DNA from: Phaseolus vulgaris
Lineage: Eukaryota > Streptophyta > Magnoliopsida > Fabales > Fabaceae
Assembly (NCBI RefSeq): GCF_000499845.2
Contig: NC_023757.2
Coordinates: forward strand, 3,072,118-3,136,117
Direction of reading: 5' to 3'
Length of the DNA: 64,000 nucleotides
The translations under genes were made by a program, and so were the position numbers. Below are positions 1 through 11,346 of the stretch, one piece after another (within the stretch, counting starts at the first letter, position 1; every line of letters starts with the position of its first letter). Under the pieces are notes generated by a model. That model was given only the letters and a program-made list of their open reading frames with translations, made no database searches and was not told the DNA's origin.

Positions 1-167
1 TAGAAGGTTTTGATAATTTGAAGGTACTAAAAGATAATGTTTCAGTGATACCCATGTTTTATTATGATGATTATTATGTTTACTGATACTTGTAATGTTT
101 TCAAAAATTGTTCAAGGAACATAAAGACGCGTATGAAGTTGATATATGAAGTTTCCTTATTGAGTGT

Positions 168-538
168 CTAATGGGAAAAAGATGAAGTTGGAAAACAAGA
201 TTTGCATTTATCAGAGGAGCACCTACTACCCCCACGAGCTTTTGCCATTGTGTCCAGCCTATCCAACATCAACCTTTCAAATTTGGAGAGAGGTACACCA
301 TGATTAATAGGTGGTACATAAGGAATCAAGGCATGCATGACATCCATAGTGTTATTAGCTTCTCCAACATTACTTAGACCAACCTCGGTAGTGTCCTTTG
401 AAAATGATGAAGAATTTGTGTCAACTCTACTCATCCATTTGTCATTGACTTTAGCAAATCTCACTTTATGAAGAGTGACATTATTGATATCATTCACAGG
501 ATTTAGAAATTCTTCAAGATCAACCTCAAAGTATTGTT
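168..538 (-). pseudogene. Unrecognised open-frame fragment, probably repeat-derived
   Basis: An open frame of about 120 codons runs on the minus strand between stop codons. No ATG lies near its upstream end; the first Met is in the context KWMSRVD, so it looks like a decayed fragment or an internal exon. The N-terminal part is acidic (YFEVDLEEFLNPVND), followed by a basic KVRFAKVNDKW stretch and a late LSKFERLMLDRLDTM helix. I do not recognise the family. Its position directly beside a solo-type LTR at 639 suggests a transposon origin, but this is inference. Confidence 0.3.
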
Positions 539-638
539 AAAACTTTGAACCAAAAACAATATATGAAAACTTATAATCAACCAACCTTTTTATTTTAGCA
601 TATGATCTTTCATAACAAATATCCAACTAAATTTGGAT

Positions 639-1110
639 ATGTAACGGTCGGTCATTACCATGATTCGATCTCCTTGATCGAGCTGACCGAGACCTGCACG
701 GTCATGCAGGGCGGCCGACACACCTAATCCATTAACGCTCAAACCAAGGTCAGTAAAGCTAAACTACCATTAAGAATTAGGTAATACGCTTTTAAGTGTA
801 ACCCACTCCACTAATTCGGCCCAATAAGGTAAACTCATTAAAATAATATAAATAGCACACACTCCAAGAACAAAGGTACATCATTATCACTGTACACCCC
901 CGAGTGTTGAATACCCCTTTTGCTGACTTGAGCGTCAGAGTGTCTTCTGTAGGTACCTTTCCCATTTGGCATTCACCTGAGATTGAGAGACCGAGAACCA
1001 AAGGAGTAGCATCGAGGCGAGAAAGATCACAACGAACCCTAGCAACCTGCTCGAAAGAAGGAATAAGACGAAGTTATTCAATAGTTTTCTAGGTTTTATC
1101 TTCCTAACAA
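639..1110 (+). mobile_element. LTR-like segment of an LTR retrotransposon (copy 1)
   Basis: The segment begins TGTAACGGTCGG and has a TATA-like AATATAAATAGC at about 844-856. It contains the stretch TTGAGCGTCAGAGTGTCTTC and a GAGACCGAGAACC stretch near its end. A second copy lies in the opposite orientation at about 3690-4095 and shares the AATATAAATAGCAC core, TCCAAGAAC and the GAGTG-CTTCTG block. The shared order of these blocks supports one LTR family. No primer site or coding region adjoins, so this is probably a solo or truncated LTR. The ends are approximate. Confidence 0.55.
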
Positions 1111-1185
1111 GAACAAAATATGATCTTTCATAACAGGAACAAAATATGATCTTTCATAACAGGAACAAAATATATCTTTCATAAC
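1106..1185. repeat. 26-bp tandem repeat, about three units
   Basis: Three successive units of ACA(A/G)GAACAAAATATGATC followed by TTTCATA are seen; the third has lost two bases. The array starts just after the LTR-like segment. A degenerate echo (ATGATTTTTCATAACAAAT) follows at about 1209. Confidence 0.8.
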
Positions 1186-1285
1186 AAATTTCCAATTAAC
1201 TTTTGAATATGATTTTTCATAACAAATATCCAATGCACTTTAAATTTATGTAAGATGCATTACATCACAACAATAACAAAAATAA

Positions 1286-1397
1286 GTATTTTTGTTCTCT
1301 TAAAGATATTAATAATATCTAAAAGAGTTACCATTTTTACTGTATTTTTGTTCTCTTAAAGATATTAATAATATCTAAAAGAGTTACCATTTTTACT
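1286..1397. repeat. 56-bp tandem duplication with an internal palindrome
   Basis: Two essentially identical 56-bp units begin at 1286 and 1342. Each contains AGATATTAATAATATCT, an inverted repeat with 7-bp arms (AGATATT/AATATCT) and a 3-bp loop. A diverged third version (GATATTTTATAATATC) is at about 1921-1936. The arrangement suggests a small foldback element that has duplicated. Confidence 0.8.
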
Positions 1398-2580
1398 CTT
1401 TATTTCTTTTTCCATCTCTTTTAAGTTTTTATCTTGTGAATCTTTCGTGAATATTCTTTTTATTTTATTTTTATTTTTTCTTATCATACTTATTATATTT
1501 ATTCTTATTTTTTGTTAATTTGTTTTCTTCATTTTCAACAAGTTTTTCTTCAACTCTAATCACACCATAATAACTTTTAATTTATTAAGTCAAAACTGAA
1601 TCATTTTTATAAACAATTTTCAAGATTATTTTTGTATAAGAAATATTTTACAAAACTTATATACTTTGAGATATTCTTAAACATTGTAAAAAAATCCAAA
1701 AACATCATTTTCTTATAATTCATTCAAAAACAATTCAAAGGGTTGTGTACCCAATATTTTGGTAAGTTTTGTGTATGAGTGCTTAAAGTTACACAAACAT
1801 ATATATAGTCTTGAAGATGACATAATAAAAAGTACAAACTCTTTATATATATCTTAATCTCCTTTTTGGATGTGGAGATGTGTCTCTTAGTGTTATAGAA
1901 AATATTCTTTGATTCTCTTAGGATATTTTATAATATCTAAAAGACTTACAATTTTCACTCTTTTAATTTCTTTATGTTTGTTCTCTTGTGCATTTTTCCT
2001 AAATCTTGTTTTAATTTTTTTTTTATCTTTCCTTGTCATGCTTCATATGTCTATTCTTATTTTGTCTTAATTTCCTTTTTCTCCATTTTCAATTTTTTTC
2101 TTCAATTCTAATAACTTTTAATTGGTGAGATCAATTGAGAATTAAATACATCTGAATGATAATATAGAGTTGACATAGATAGATGATGCCCTAGTACACA
2201 CCCTAATTCCTAAGATCATTTATGTGCCTATTTAAACCTCACGGAATATTTCAAAACTTACGGAATCTTCTAGTTAAAGTCCCAAGATTTCTCATATACT
2301 TTTAGTTTGAAAAATATTATTCATTCTTATTTTACTATAAACAGCCACATCCTAAATGATGCTTCTCTAAAATAACTTTATATATAATCAGCATAATTTT
2401 TTTACAATAGCAAATAGTTAAAATTATTCAAAACGTAACTTTAAAATAACTATTATAAAAACTAGTAACTTTTGAACAAAGTCCTCCATAATAACTTTCA
2501 AAAAAAGTTAAATTAATTTCTGTAAACAAATTAAGATATAAAAGTTCTCAATTATAAGATTCAAACACTTTTCTAAAATG
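1398..2580. other. AT-rich intergenic sequence, no gene seen
   Basis: Very AT-rich with runs of T and scattered polypyrimidine tracts. I see no supported coding frame, RNA gene or clear element end other than the diverged palindrome near 1921. Confidence 0.6.
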
Positions 2581-2935
2581 ACGTGTTCGTGTCGGACACA
2601 CGTATCGGTGTTCACTCGTAGGACGGTGAAATGCTCAATTCAAAAAATATTTATTGGATTTCTAAAAATTCTAACACAATTTTAAAAAGGATAAATACAA
2701 TAATTTTCTAAAAATTTAAATTTATTGTATAAATTTTTATTACGATTATAAAAATAAGGAACAAATTCTTTTGAACCAGTCATAAAATATATTTTTCTGC
2801 TTCCAAACAATCTGAAACATACTTGTACACATAAATATTTATTGTCAATTTATATAATTTATAAATCCGTGTTTTCATATCCTATATTTTAGAAATTATA
2901 TGTATCTCCGTGTATGTGTTACATAAGTTCTCAAA
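2581..2935 (-). repeat. Dispersed repeat family, copy A (about 355 bp)
   Basis: The segment starts GACGTGTTCGTGTCGGACACACG and ends at about TCTCCGTGTATGTG. It is the inverse complement of the block at about 43146-43525, with the same internal order: CGGACACACGTATCGGTGT, then CAAAAAATATTTATTGGA, then a long AT section, then ACTTGTACACATAAATATTTATTG. Both ends carry related GTGTCNG/CGTGT words, suggesting a non-autonomous transposon. No target duplication was identified. Confidence 0.7.
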
Positions 2936-3689
2936 CAAATTTTTTACATTTTAATTTTTTTAAAATTAACTTTTATTAAAAAAAATAATGCATTTTTAAA
3001 AAAAAAATATTTTAGAGATATTTTTCTTCAAAAACATATCTATATTTATAGTGTGTAAAACACATATACGATTACCATTTATTGTAGTTAAACTCTTTCT
3101 TAGAATGGTAACCTATATTTAAGAAATAATTTGGGTGACCTTAACCACGTACCAACCGGTACGCTACAAGATACTGAAAATACGAACCTTAACTTGCAGA
3201 TGAGAATAAACCTTAATAGATACACCACCATCTTTTACTTGTTGCAATGGCTTAACTCATCTACTCATCGCCACGTATAACTGTTTTCCCGCACCGATAC
3301 GCTGCACCCAAACAAATGTTGAGTATTCTTAAGGACCACCCATCAAACTTTAGATAAGCATTATAAGCTTCGTTACTTCCACTTCATTTGGATTATCACC
3401 AATCTTCTCTTACACACTCATCTACACCATACACAGTCATCTAGGATAACACCACCCATTTTCCTTTTCCATTTCTTTCTACTTTTTTATTCCATAAATT
3501 CTTAACAAATATTTATTCGCTTCTAATCTCTATTATTTATTTTGATTTTTTATTGATTCTTCAAATATTTTTTTTTTATCCCTCCACTTATTTCTTTATC
3601 ATGAACCAATATTTATGTGTTTTTAGATGTTCATTTAAATATAAATATCATGTCAATACAAATCATATTTCTTCTCGAACGGGTGTTGG
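2936..3689. other. Intergenic sequence between two repeats, no gene seen
   Basis: AT-rich with a moderately GC section at 3130-3450 (for example GTACCAACCGGTACGC, an imperfect palindrome). No coding frame of useful length and no recognisable element ends. Confidence 0.5.
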
Positions 3690-4095
3690 AGTCTAGAAAA
3701 TGATTGCTCTTCCACTCCATTTGGTCGGTCACTGTCACTGCTAACTACCTGCTTCACTGTCCTCCCCTTAGTCGTCTGGTCTCATAGGTTGGAAAGATAC
3801 CTGCAGAAGGCACTCCAACACTCAAATCAGTTAGGGTGTCAGAGTACTGTAGATAATGACGTACCTGGTTCTTGGAATTTGTGCTATTTATATTACCTTA
3901 ATGGACCTTCGTTGGTGGACCGGATTAGAAGGTTGGTTCATGTTTAGGATTGTATTAAACTAACCTTAGTTATGGATTAACCATACTAACTTAATCAACT
4001 CATGAATCGTCATCATGAGTTAACTACGTGTCGTCGCATAACTTTCTCATGGTAATCAAGTGGTTGAGTTCCTGACCGATTATAAATAGAGACAA
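3690..4095 (-). mobile_element. LTR-like segment (copy 2, inverted)
   Basis: Read on the minus strand this contains GGTAATATAAATAGCAC, then CCAAGAACCAGGTACGTCATTAT, then TTTGAGTGTTGGAGTGCCTTCTGCAGGTA. These are the same ordered blocks as the LTR-like segment at 639-1110. It probably ends near TTTCTAGACTCCAACA on the minus strand. The two copies face away from one another in orientation and no coding region lies between them, so they are independent insertions or remnants rather than the two LTRs of one intact element. Confidence 0.55.
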
Positions 4096-4830
4096 AAAAA
4101 AAATATTGAGCCAAATACAAAATATATGGATTTCTCTCCGAGAAAAAAAAATGTAATTATACTCAAATTTATGAATCATTCACTTTATCTAGGACATCCT
4201 TTTCATTTTATCTTCTTTACTCGTGGTTCTATCCAATCAAATTAAACATATAAAAAACTCTGCGTTTATATCTCTTTATCATTTGTTATTCATATCATAT
4301 AATCCAAAAGTTTGCAACTTTCAATTTTCATTTCTTTCTAATTTATTTCTCGTTATTTTTTTCTCCATGTTACTATAAAAAAAAAATTTAAAAAAAAATT
4401 GCAAAAAAAAAATAATCTAAAAAGACAATTTTAAATAGAGGTTCGAGTCAGTTGAAGAGACTACCAATAACCACATACAAATGATAGAAAGACAGCAAAA
4501 CAAGCACTCAACAACTGCACAACACGACGAACCTCAAAAACCGACCACCTCGAAAACACTTTAAATTAAAAATAAAACAAAATACTGATAGAGCAATGAC
4601 CTATCGCCACGTGTCAAAACTGCACTGGAACGTCATAAGTGAAACCTAACCACCACAAATTTTAAGCTCAGACATGACCTGTTCCTGCGAGTGGGACCCA
4701 CCTTTCGCGGTTTCGGCCATTTGCTGACTCAACCGTCCCAATCTTTTCTACCACCAAAAAGCATTCTCCCTTTTCTTACGTGGCATAATTATTCTCCCCA
4801 AACCAACTAACAATATTATTTTTATAAAAT

Positions 4831-4862
<32 letters not shown>

Positions 4863-5600
4863 TAAAAATTATATATATACTTCACTTCTTACCTAGTCAA
4901 ACCCACTCATGAATTTACGTCTTCGATTTCAATTGAATGCAATAAAAAAAATATAATGTTAATACTTTTCTCGGTAATAAATTGAATAAAAATAACATGT
5001 TCAAAATGAGTTATATAACTTTACATTGACAGACAAAATAATTTTACTTTACATTATTAGTTAGTTAAAAGTATATTTAAGATGTTTAAATCTATTTAAA
5101 TAAACTATCTCTTTCAATACAGTTTAGGTATTAAATCTAAATACACACTTAAAGAATAAAACTATGCATTATTTATGCCACTTCGTATTTATTAAAATTA
5201 AAGTATTCTCGGACAATTTGTTGTTGGGTAAATATCCAAGCAACGATGAATTTTTTTTTCTAGTTATAGAAATTCGTTAAAGGTTGATTTCCCTCAAATA
5301 AAATGATGTTACACGTTTGAACGACGTGGTTGTTATGCATAGTTAATTCCAACTTGAACAAAATTAATTATTTTTTGTTTCATTTATATGAAAAATATAT
5401 TATAAAATTTGAAATGATATTTTTTTTAATAAAATTGTGTGAATGTTAATTTTTTTTATCTTTTAAATTTCAAGTCATTATTTTAAAATAATAAATAAAT
5501 AACTTCAATTTGATATTTTCATTTAACATTATAAAATAAACATGTTTAAGCTAAATTACTTATTTTAAACCCATCGCAGCATAAGTAGTTTCTTTCTGGT
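4096..5600. other. Upstream region of the 5720 gene; microsatellite and G-box
   Basis: AT-rich sequence with an (ATT)n microsatellite at about 4833-4862. A CCACGTGTC motif at about 4607-4615 matches the ACGT-core G-box/ABRE class, but it is about 1.1 kb upstream of the gene, so its relevance is uncertain. No coding frame is supported. Confidence 0.5.
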
Positions 5601-5607
5601 TTTTTCC

Positions 5608-5614
5608 TATAAAT
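5608..5614 (+). promoter_or_regulatory. TATA box of the 5720-6649 gene
   Basis: TATAAAT in the context TTTTTCCTATAAATGGCTC lies 106 bp before the chosen ATG. It is followed by a pyrimidine-rich leader (TTCCCTCTTCTCTTCC), which fits a plant core promoter and a leader of roughly 70-80 nt. Confidence 0.7.
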
Positions 5615-5719
5615 GGCTCGGTTATCTTCTCAAAAGTTTCCCTCTTCTCTTCCGCAGTTTCACTCTAGGATTCTGAAATCTCAGTGTTTGTTTTGTTTCT
5701 GTGTTGCAAAATCGCAATC

Positions 5720-6649
5720 ATGCAAGTTCCGTTGATAGACAGAATCAACGATCTTCAAGTGGGTCTCAACTCTCTGCAAAACCCATCCTTTCCTTCTCAG
5801 ATCACAACTTCCCTCGCTTCCGTATCCATAGCATACAATTTCTGCAAATGGGGCGCAGTGATTCTCGCCCTAGTCGCTACTTTCGGCAGCATAATCAACA
5901 GAGTCACCATTTTCATCCTTCGATTCCGCACCAAAGCCCCTTCTCTTCCCTCAAACGATGAATACGACGACGTTTACTCCTCCACTGACAACGACGACGA
6001 CTACGAAAACGACGACGATTTAACCTACTTGTCCTCCGACCTCGAAGACGAACCCTCCGCGTCTTCCAGCTTCATTCGTTTGGAAGACTATTTCCGACTC
6101 AGAGGAACGCCCGATAACGACCACAACCAAAACGACGACTTCCAGACCCAAAACGGCACGCACAAACGATGTCGCAGCATCGGCGATATTTTCTCGCTCT
6201 CGGAACTCGCCAACAGCAAGAGCGTCGTGAAGCTCTGGGACAGCATAGGCTTCGGGCTGGGCTTAGATTTCGATGATTACGAGGACGGCGTCGTTTCCAC
6301 TTACGACCCGGCGAACTCCACGGCGTCGCCCGCGGTGCTGGTCTCGGCCGGGGAGGGCGCGTGCGGGAACCTTGCGGTGGAGGTTTGGGACACGCGCCTG
6401 CGGCGGCGGAAGCCGTCGGTGGTTGCGGAGTGGGGACCCTCCATGGGCAAGACTCTGCGCGTGGAATCTGGCGGCGTGCAGAAGGTTTATGTGAGAGATG
6501 ACGGACGTCACGGCGTGACGGTCGGGGACATGAGAAACGTCAGCACGCCGTTAGGCAACATGACGGAATCTGACGCGGATACTTGGTGGGATGCGGACGC
6601 AATTGTTGTTTCGGACGAGCAGCAATCAATGTTGCAGCAACTAACTTGA
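5720..6649 (+). CDS. Uncharacterised plant membrane-anchored acidic protein (309 aa, single exon)
   Basis: The open frame extends upstream to 5684, but only from a GTG codon; the first ATG is at 5720 (MQVPLIDRIN), giving 309 residues. Residues about 43-68 form one hydrophobic segment (WGAVILALVATFGSIIN and on) that could span a membrane. Residues 79-112 are very rich in Asp, Glu and Ser. Residues about 141-160 contain RCRSIGDIFSLSELA, and residues about 210-285 form a compact C-terminal region (GNLAVEVWDTRLRRRKPS) that resembles a WD-type beta blade. GC content rises sharply at 6290-6450 compared with the surroundings, as expected for a real coding exon in AT-rich plant DNA. A TATA box lies upstream and an AATAAA-rich tail follows. 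Function is not known to me. Confidence 0.85.
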   Translation: MQVPLIDRINDLQVGLNSLQNPSFPSQITTSLASVSIAYNFCKWGAVILALVATFGSIINRVTIFILRFRTKAPSLPSNDEYDDVYSSTDNDDDYENDDDLTYLSSDLEDEPSASSSFIRLEDYFRLRGTPDNDHNQNDDFQTQNGTHKRCRSIGDIFSLSELANSKSVVKLWDSIGFGLGLDFDDYEDGVVSTYDPANSTASPAVLVSAGEGACGNLAVEVWDTRLRRRKPSVVAEWGPSMGKTLRVESGGVQKVYVRDDGRHGVTVGDMRNVSTPLGNMTESDADTWWDADAIVVSDEQQSMLQQLT

Positions 6650-7481
6650 ATAATTGAATTTCCTTTTTGGGTGCTGGAAATTTAATAATAATAATAATAA
6701 AATGAAAAAAAAAAATCAAAGGCCCCACCATTTTTTTCTTAAGAGAAATTGTTTATTTGTATTATTCAATTTGAAGTTTATAATTGTAAATTAATAAATT
6801 AGTTCTTTGTTGTGTACATACATTACCTGAAGCGTGTGGTTGGAAATAAGCGATCTTGTTTCCAGGAAATTGTTGATTACGACTTCCTTATGATGAACGT
6901 TTCTTAGCTGGCTTTTCAAAGCTTTAGTTATAATTTAATTCAAGAATAAATTTAATAATTATATAAGTGTTGTAAGTATGCTAAAATATGTACATAAAAT
7001 CATTACTTTGACTTGTTATTAATGATGATTTAATGTAATGGAAAATTGACCTAAGAAGATTCCCAACAAGCTAACTTTTCAAACTTTCAAACATGAGGAA
7101 TGGTGTTCCTAGATAAACGTAAGTAGGATTTAAAAGCAACCGAAGAGTGTCTCACTAAATATTAAGTTCACGTTGTTTATAAATGTTCTAGAGCATCCTC
7201 AACTTTTACATTAGAACAATTAATATTAGTATTAATATTTTGTTTTTTCTTTTAGATTCTAAATATTTCTTTTAAAGTTATAATTATATATTTTAAATTT
7301 ATAATTAGATTTTTTGAATTTATAATTAGATTTTTTGAATTTATAATTTATAATTTATAATTTATAATTTATAATTTATAATTTATAATTTATAATCTAT
7401 AATTTTCTTTTATTATTTAATTTATTATTTTTCTTTACATTCTAATGTTTAATAAATGATACTTTGTACAACTTAAAACTT
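6650..7481. other. 3' flank and AT-rich spacer with a 10-bp repeat
   Basis: The gene's 3' flank has AATAATAATAATAATAAAATG at about 6683 that could serve polyadenylation. At about 7316-7395 there is an array of the 10-bp unit AATTTATAAT, repeated about seven times with two longer variants in front. No gene is seen. Confidence 0.6.
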
Positions 7482-7838
7482 GGGAATTACATATTTAGTG
7501 TACTCTCTTTCTTTGATTTTTATTATTTTCACTGTTTTTTTAAAAATATTGGTTAACCAAATTAAAATAGTTTTAGTGTAGATTGTCTAACACACAAAGA
7601 TGATAGTATATATAATATCAGTTGATCTTAAGTTGTTCTCCAACAAATCCATTGTTTTAGTGGGAATTACATATTTAGTGTCCTCTCTTTCTTTGATTTT
7701 TATTATTTCATTGTTTTTTTAAAAACATTGGTTAATCAAATTAAAATAGTTTTAGTGTAGATCGTCTAACACACAAAGATGATAGTATATATAATATCAG
7801 TTGATCTTAAGTTGTTCTCCAACAAATCCAGTTGTGAA
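7482..7838. repeat. 180-bp tandem duplication
   Basis: Two copies start with GGGAATTACATATTTAGTGT at 7482 and 7662. They share the full order TTCTTTGATTTTTATTATT, TTTTAGTGTAGAT, CACAAAGATGATAGTATATA and GTTGTTCTCCAACAAATCCA. Divergence is a few per cent plus small indels, so the duplication is fairly recent. The unit contains no supported gene. Confidence 0.85.
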
Positions 7839-8800
7839 TCCAGTCAGACAACATTCAAAATTCATTTGCAACCAATAAAAATTAGCAATTATAATAATAA
7901 AGTGTATATATATATAGTATTCTTTCAATTTCCGAATAAGATCAAATTGATCAAACGTAAGTAAGCCAAATCAATATAATCTAATTAATGAAATATGTGT
8001 CCACTAATTCATTCTATACATTATTTGTCTTCATGTTTATGCCCAGAACAATTGAATCTATTTTTTCAATGCAGTGTTTAACACATATTGAAGTGCTTAA
8101 ATCTAAATTTTCACTTAAAAATATTGCGTCAATTGCTCATAATAATTTTTTCCAATCTAGTGTTATAAGCACTCAAACTTCTAGTGAGAAAATAAACCTA
8201 ATAAAGGTCATGAAAATTGAACAAACAATTCAAAACACAAAAGAATCATAACTCTAAGAAGCTTATTGATGATATACTAATAAGCTATAGAACTCAAAGT
8301 CAGAAATTAAAAGCACTCAAAGTAGTACAACATTTTAGGTGAAGCATTTTATCAAACATGTAGTAAACAACAACAATGTATTTTGTCAAACATGTAAACT
8401 AGTATACTTTGGAAGTTTATGAAAAATTTAGGATGCACATGACTTAGAACATGATTGGAACAAATTAAAAAAGAAAAACTAAACTCTACTAATGTGAATT
8501 AACAGATTATATTTTGAAATAAGACTAAAAAATATGAAAAGCATACGATAATGAAGAAAAACACCTAACTATGTGAGTTTCATATGGTTTAAGAACAATT
8601 TATGTATTTGAACCGAATAAAAGTGAAAAATTTGCAATATAATTGGTGAATTATGTTCAGGGCATGCAAAGGATGATGTATAGAACACAAAAATGAAATA
8701 GTGTTCCTAGAGTTTGAAACTAAGTAACGAAATGCACTTAGCCGGAAGGGATGAACCTTGTGCTTTGTTTACTAGTTATGGAGACCGAATTAGTCTCCAT
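7839..8800. other. AT-rich intergenic sequence, no supported gene
   Basis: A frame at 7988-8251 (87 codons from an ATG) is AT-driven, with no recognisable domain or codon bias, and I do not call it. A small hairpin GGAGAC-CGAATTA-GTCTCC lies at about 8780-8798 next to the GC-rich element. Confidence 0.5.
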
Positions 8801-8811
8801 GCATTTCCGTT

Positions 8812-9370
8812 AGGGGTGGCGAAGTGGAGCGGTCCGTCCCACAAAGGCCCGCAAAATGCAGGTCGGGTTGGGCTGCCCCGCATACAAAATGCGGGTTGGT
8901 TTTCATGGCCCGCGGGCTTGCGGACGGGCCCTTTTTTTGTGGAACGTAGAGGAGGAGTGGAGGCAGTAGTGGTGTGCAGCAATGGAGCGACACGAGCAGC
9001 AGTAACACAACAGTTATAGGCGAAGCCGCACGGACTCGTAGGCGAAGCGAGAGGCGGTGTTGTAAAGGAGAGTGCGTCGTGTGTTGTGTAGGTTTTTTGG
9101 AACAACGTAATTGCGTCGTGTTTTGAGTGAAAACTTAATTTTCTTTCACTCAAAGTTGTCACTCCTGCGTTGTGTTTTGAGTGAAAACTTAATTTTCTTT
9201 TACTCGAAGTTGTCACTCCTCCACTAGATCATTGCTATCAAGTCAATTATTGTTTTTTTTTTGCGGGCTAGCGGGCCAGCCCGCCCCGCTGCTGACTCGC
9301 GCAGGCCGCGAGTTATGCGGGGCGAGCTTATACGGACTAGCGGGCTTAGTCACGTCATCCATGCCTTTGT
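8812..9370. mobile_element. GC-rich non-autonomous DNA element, hAT-like
   Basis: A sharp GC-rich island in AT-rich DNA. The left end reads AGGGGTGGCGAAGTG and the right end, read inverted, AGGCATGGATGACGTG: an imperfect terminal repeat of the kind seen in plant hAT derivatives with CCCGC-rich subterminal regions. Many CCCGC/GCGGG words lie at 8840-8930 and 9263-9345, mostly in opposite orientation at the two ends. A 54-bp tandem duplication (units at 9121 and 9175, each with GAGTGAAAACTTAATTTTCT) sits inside. No transposase frame is present and I could not confirm an 8-bp target duplication, so the class is tentative. Confidence 0.5.
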
Positions 9371-10212
9371 CTAGCTGATTGTTCTCGCCTTCCATGTCAT
9401 ATAAGTGACACTCCCTATCACTTTTTTATGCTTCTCCAACCCTATACGGCCTAGGGTTGCATTGGGCCTAACACTAGTACAAAATAGCAAAGCCACAACC
9501 ACAAATAACAACATTTATTGCAAACCTTTCGTAAAAGAAAAGACAGTGACAATTTTGTAATTTTTGAACTTTTTAACAACGGTTCCTGGCCAGACCATAG
9601 TTAAAAGTGAATGAAACACAAATAAAGAAGAATTTATGACAAATTGTTGTTAAAAGCACCTCTAAGACACATATAACGACGATTTTACTATGAACCGTCG
9701 TTGAAAGTGACATTGAAAATAAAATACCGTGCCCTTTCACTCCTCACTCTCACTCTTCACTTTGTGCGCTCTTTCTTCACTCTTCTTCTATCTTCACTTG
9801 TTTCTCCATCACTGAGCATTGTTGTTCATATTGCCGCTCCTCCACCATCGCGCCTCGTTCCTCTATGCAAGTCGTGTCGCTCCTCAACTCCGCTCACTTC
9901 ACCTCCACGCGTCGCTTCTTACCACTACTTCGCTCCTCTGCCAAGCGTTGTTTTTGCACGTCGTTGTCATGCGTTTCCACTACTCACTCCGCTCCTCAGC
10001 CAAGCGCGAAGCACTGCGTGTCGTAGCCATGTGTTTCTGCCGCTCGTTTCCGCACGTTGTTCCCTTGTCGTCTGTTTCCGGCAAGCTACTGCTCTTGCTT
10101 TCCTCCTTGCCACATTCTTGCCACGAAAGTGTAAAAATAAGTTAGTGTTCTAATTAATGTATAGTTTGTTATTGTATTTAAAATTTTATTATAAATACGC
10201 ATACATATAAGT

Positions 10213-10545
10213 TGAACATGTTCATTCTGAGTTTTAGGGTGTCTGATCTTTGACAATTTTTATTTAGTTTTATAATAAAAAAGATATTATGTGTATATAT
10301 TGAACACGCTGATGCTGAGTCCGGGGGTGTTCGACCTTCGACAATTTTGATTTAATTTTATAATGAATTAGATAGTATTTATATATATTGAACACGTTGA
10401 TGCTGAGTCCGAGGGTGTTTGACTTCCGACAATTTTGATTTCATTTTATAATAAATTAGATAGTATTTATATGTATAAAACATGTTGATTCTGATTCTGG
10501 GGGTGTACGACCTTCAACAATTTTGATTTATATTTTCTTAATTTA
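10213..10545. repeat. 88-bp tandem repeat inside CACTA element A
   Basis: About 3.7 units start at 10213, 10301, 10389 and about 10478. Each has TTGAACA(C/T)G followed by TGATGCTGAGT, GGGGGTGTTCGACCTTCGAC, AATTTTGATTT and an ATTAGATAGTATTTATAT tail. No function can be assigned. Confidence 0.85.
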
Positions 10546-11346
10546 CCAGTTCTATGGATTGGAGTTTATAAGCTTTTTTGTTGAACTTTTTCATACATAA
10601 TTACTTGTTGAACATTTTGTTGTACTTATATTAAAATTATGATGTTATATGTTGATGGGTGTGTGCCTTCATTTCGAATTGATTTCTTGAATTGTTGATG
10701 GATTGGGCGAAAGCTTGAGGGAACAAGGATGGCTCTAATGAAGTTATGGATTCCTTGAAGGTGCATGAGGAGTAAGGAGAGTGATTGGTTGGGCCATATC
10801 ACTTGGAGAGGTGAAGAAGAAGACCAAAGGTGTCTAACCTAGAGAGGTTTAGATAAGAGAGTGCAGGAGTTAGCAACTTGGCAGCATAACACTCATAACA
10901 TTGATCTTATTAATTCATGAGTCAAGCACCTCAATTTATAGGAGTGAGGGTTGAACATTTTGGAGCCAAAAATTGAAAATTCAAAATAAAACTCTCCAAT
11001 GACAAGGTGTGATGTAGACTCATGCTTTCCATGTTTAGCTCACACCTTCCATGCTAAATCCTTTCCACTCCTAGGTTTTCATGTGGACATCCATGTTCTC
11101 CATGCCAAGGTAATTTTCGTCCTTTAATATACCCTATACGTTTTAGGGTTACATTGGGCTCAAAAAGTCCCAATTGTTACCCTAACTAGTCACTTTTAAC
11201 CTTAACTAGACTTAATTTTCTATTGGTCCAAATACAAGCCCAAAAATCTATGCTACTTGGCCCAAATATTTGGTCCAATTATTTTATGCTACTAGACCCA
11301 ATACATGGCCCATGAAATCCTAAAAACTTTATGCAATTTATTTAAG

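Noticed and set aside
4438..4460. Possible tRNA gene (GGTTCGAGTC)
   Set aside because: The B-box-like word has no matching A box, acceptor stem or anticodon arm upstream.
5684..5719. Upstream extension of the 5720 gene (12 more residues)
   Set aside because: The extension begins at GTG, not ATG. The first ATG is at 5720 and is followed by a sensible N-terminus.
6263..6511. Overlapping frames on both strands in the GC-rich part of the 5720 gene
   Set aside because: They are shadows of the real coding frame; their composition (Arg/Pro-rich) is what GC-rich codons give in other frames.
8776..9216. Minus-strand frame of 146 codons in the GC-rich island
   Set aside because: It is produced by the 54-bp tandem duplication and GC-rich terminal sequence of a transposon; the repeated KRKLSFHSKH peptide simply mirrors the DNA repeat.
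9701..10153. Open frame of 150 codons inside CACTA A
   Set aside because: It begins at TTG, is made of low-complexity Ser/Leu/His/Arg from CT-rich DNA, is open in two frames at once, and has no recognisable domain.
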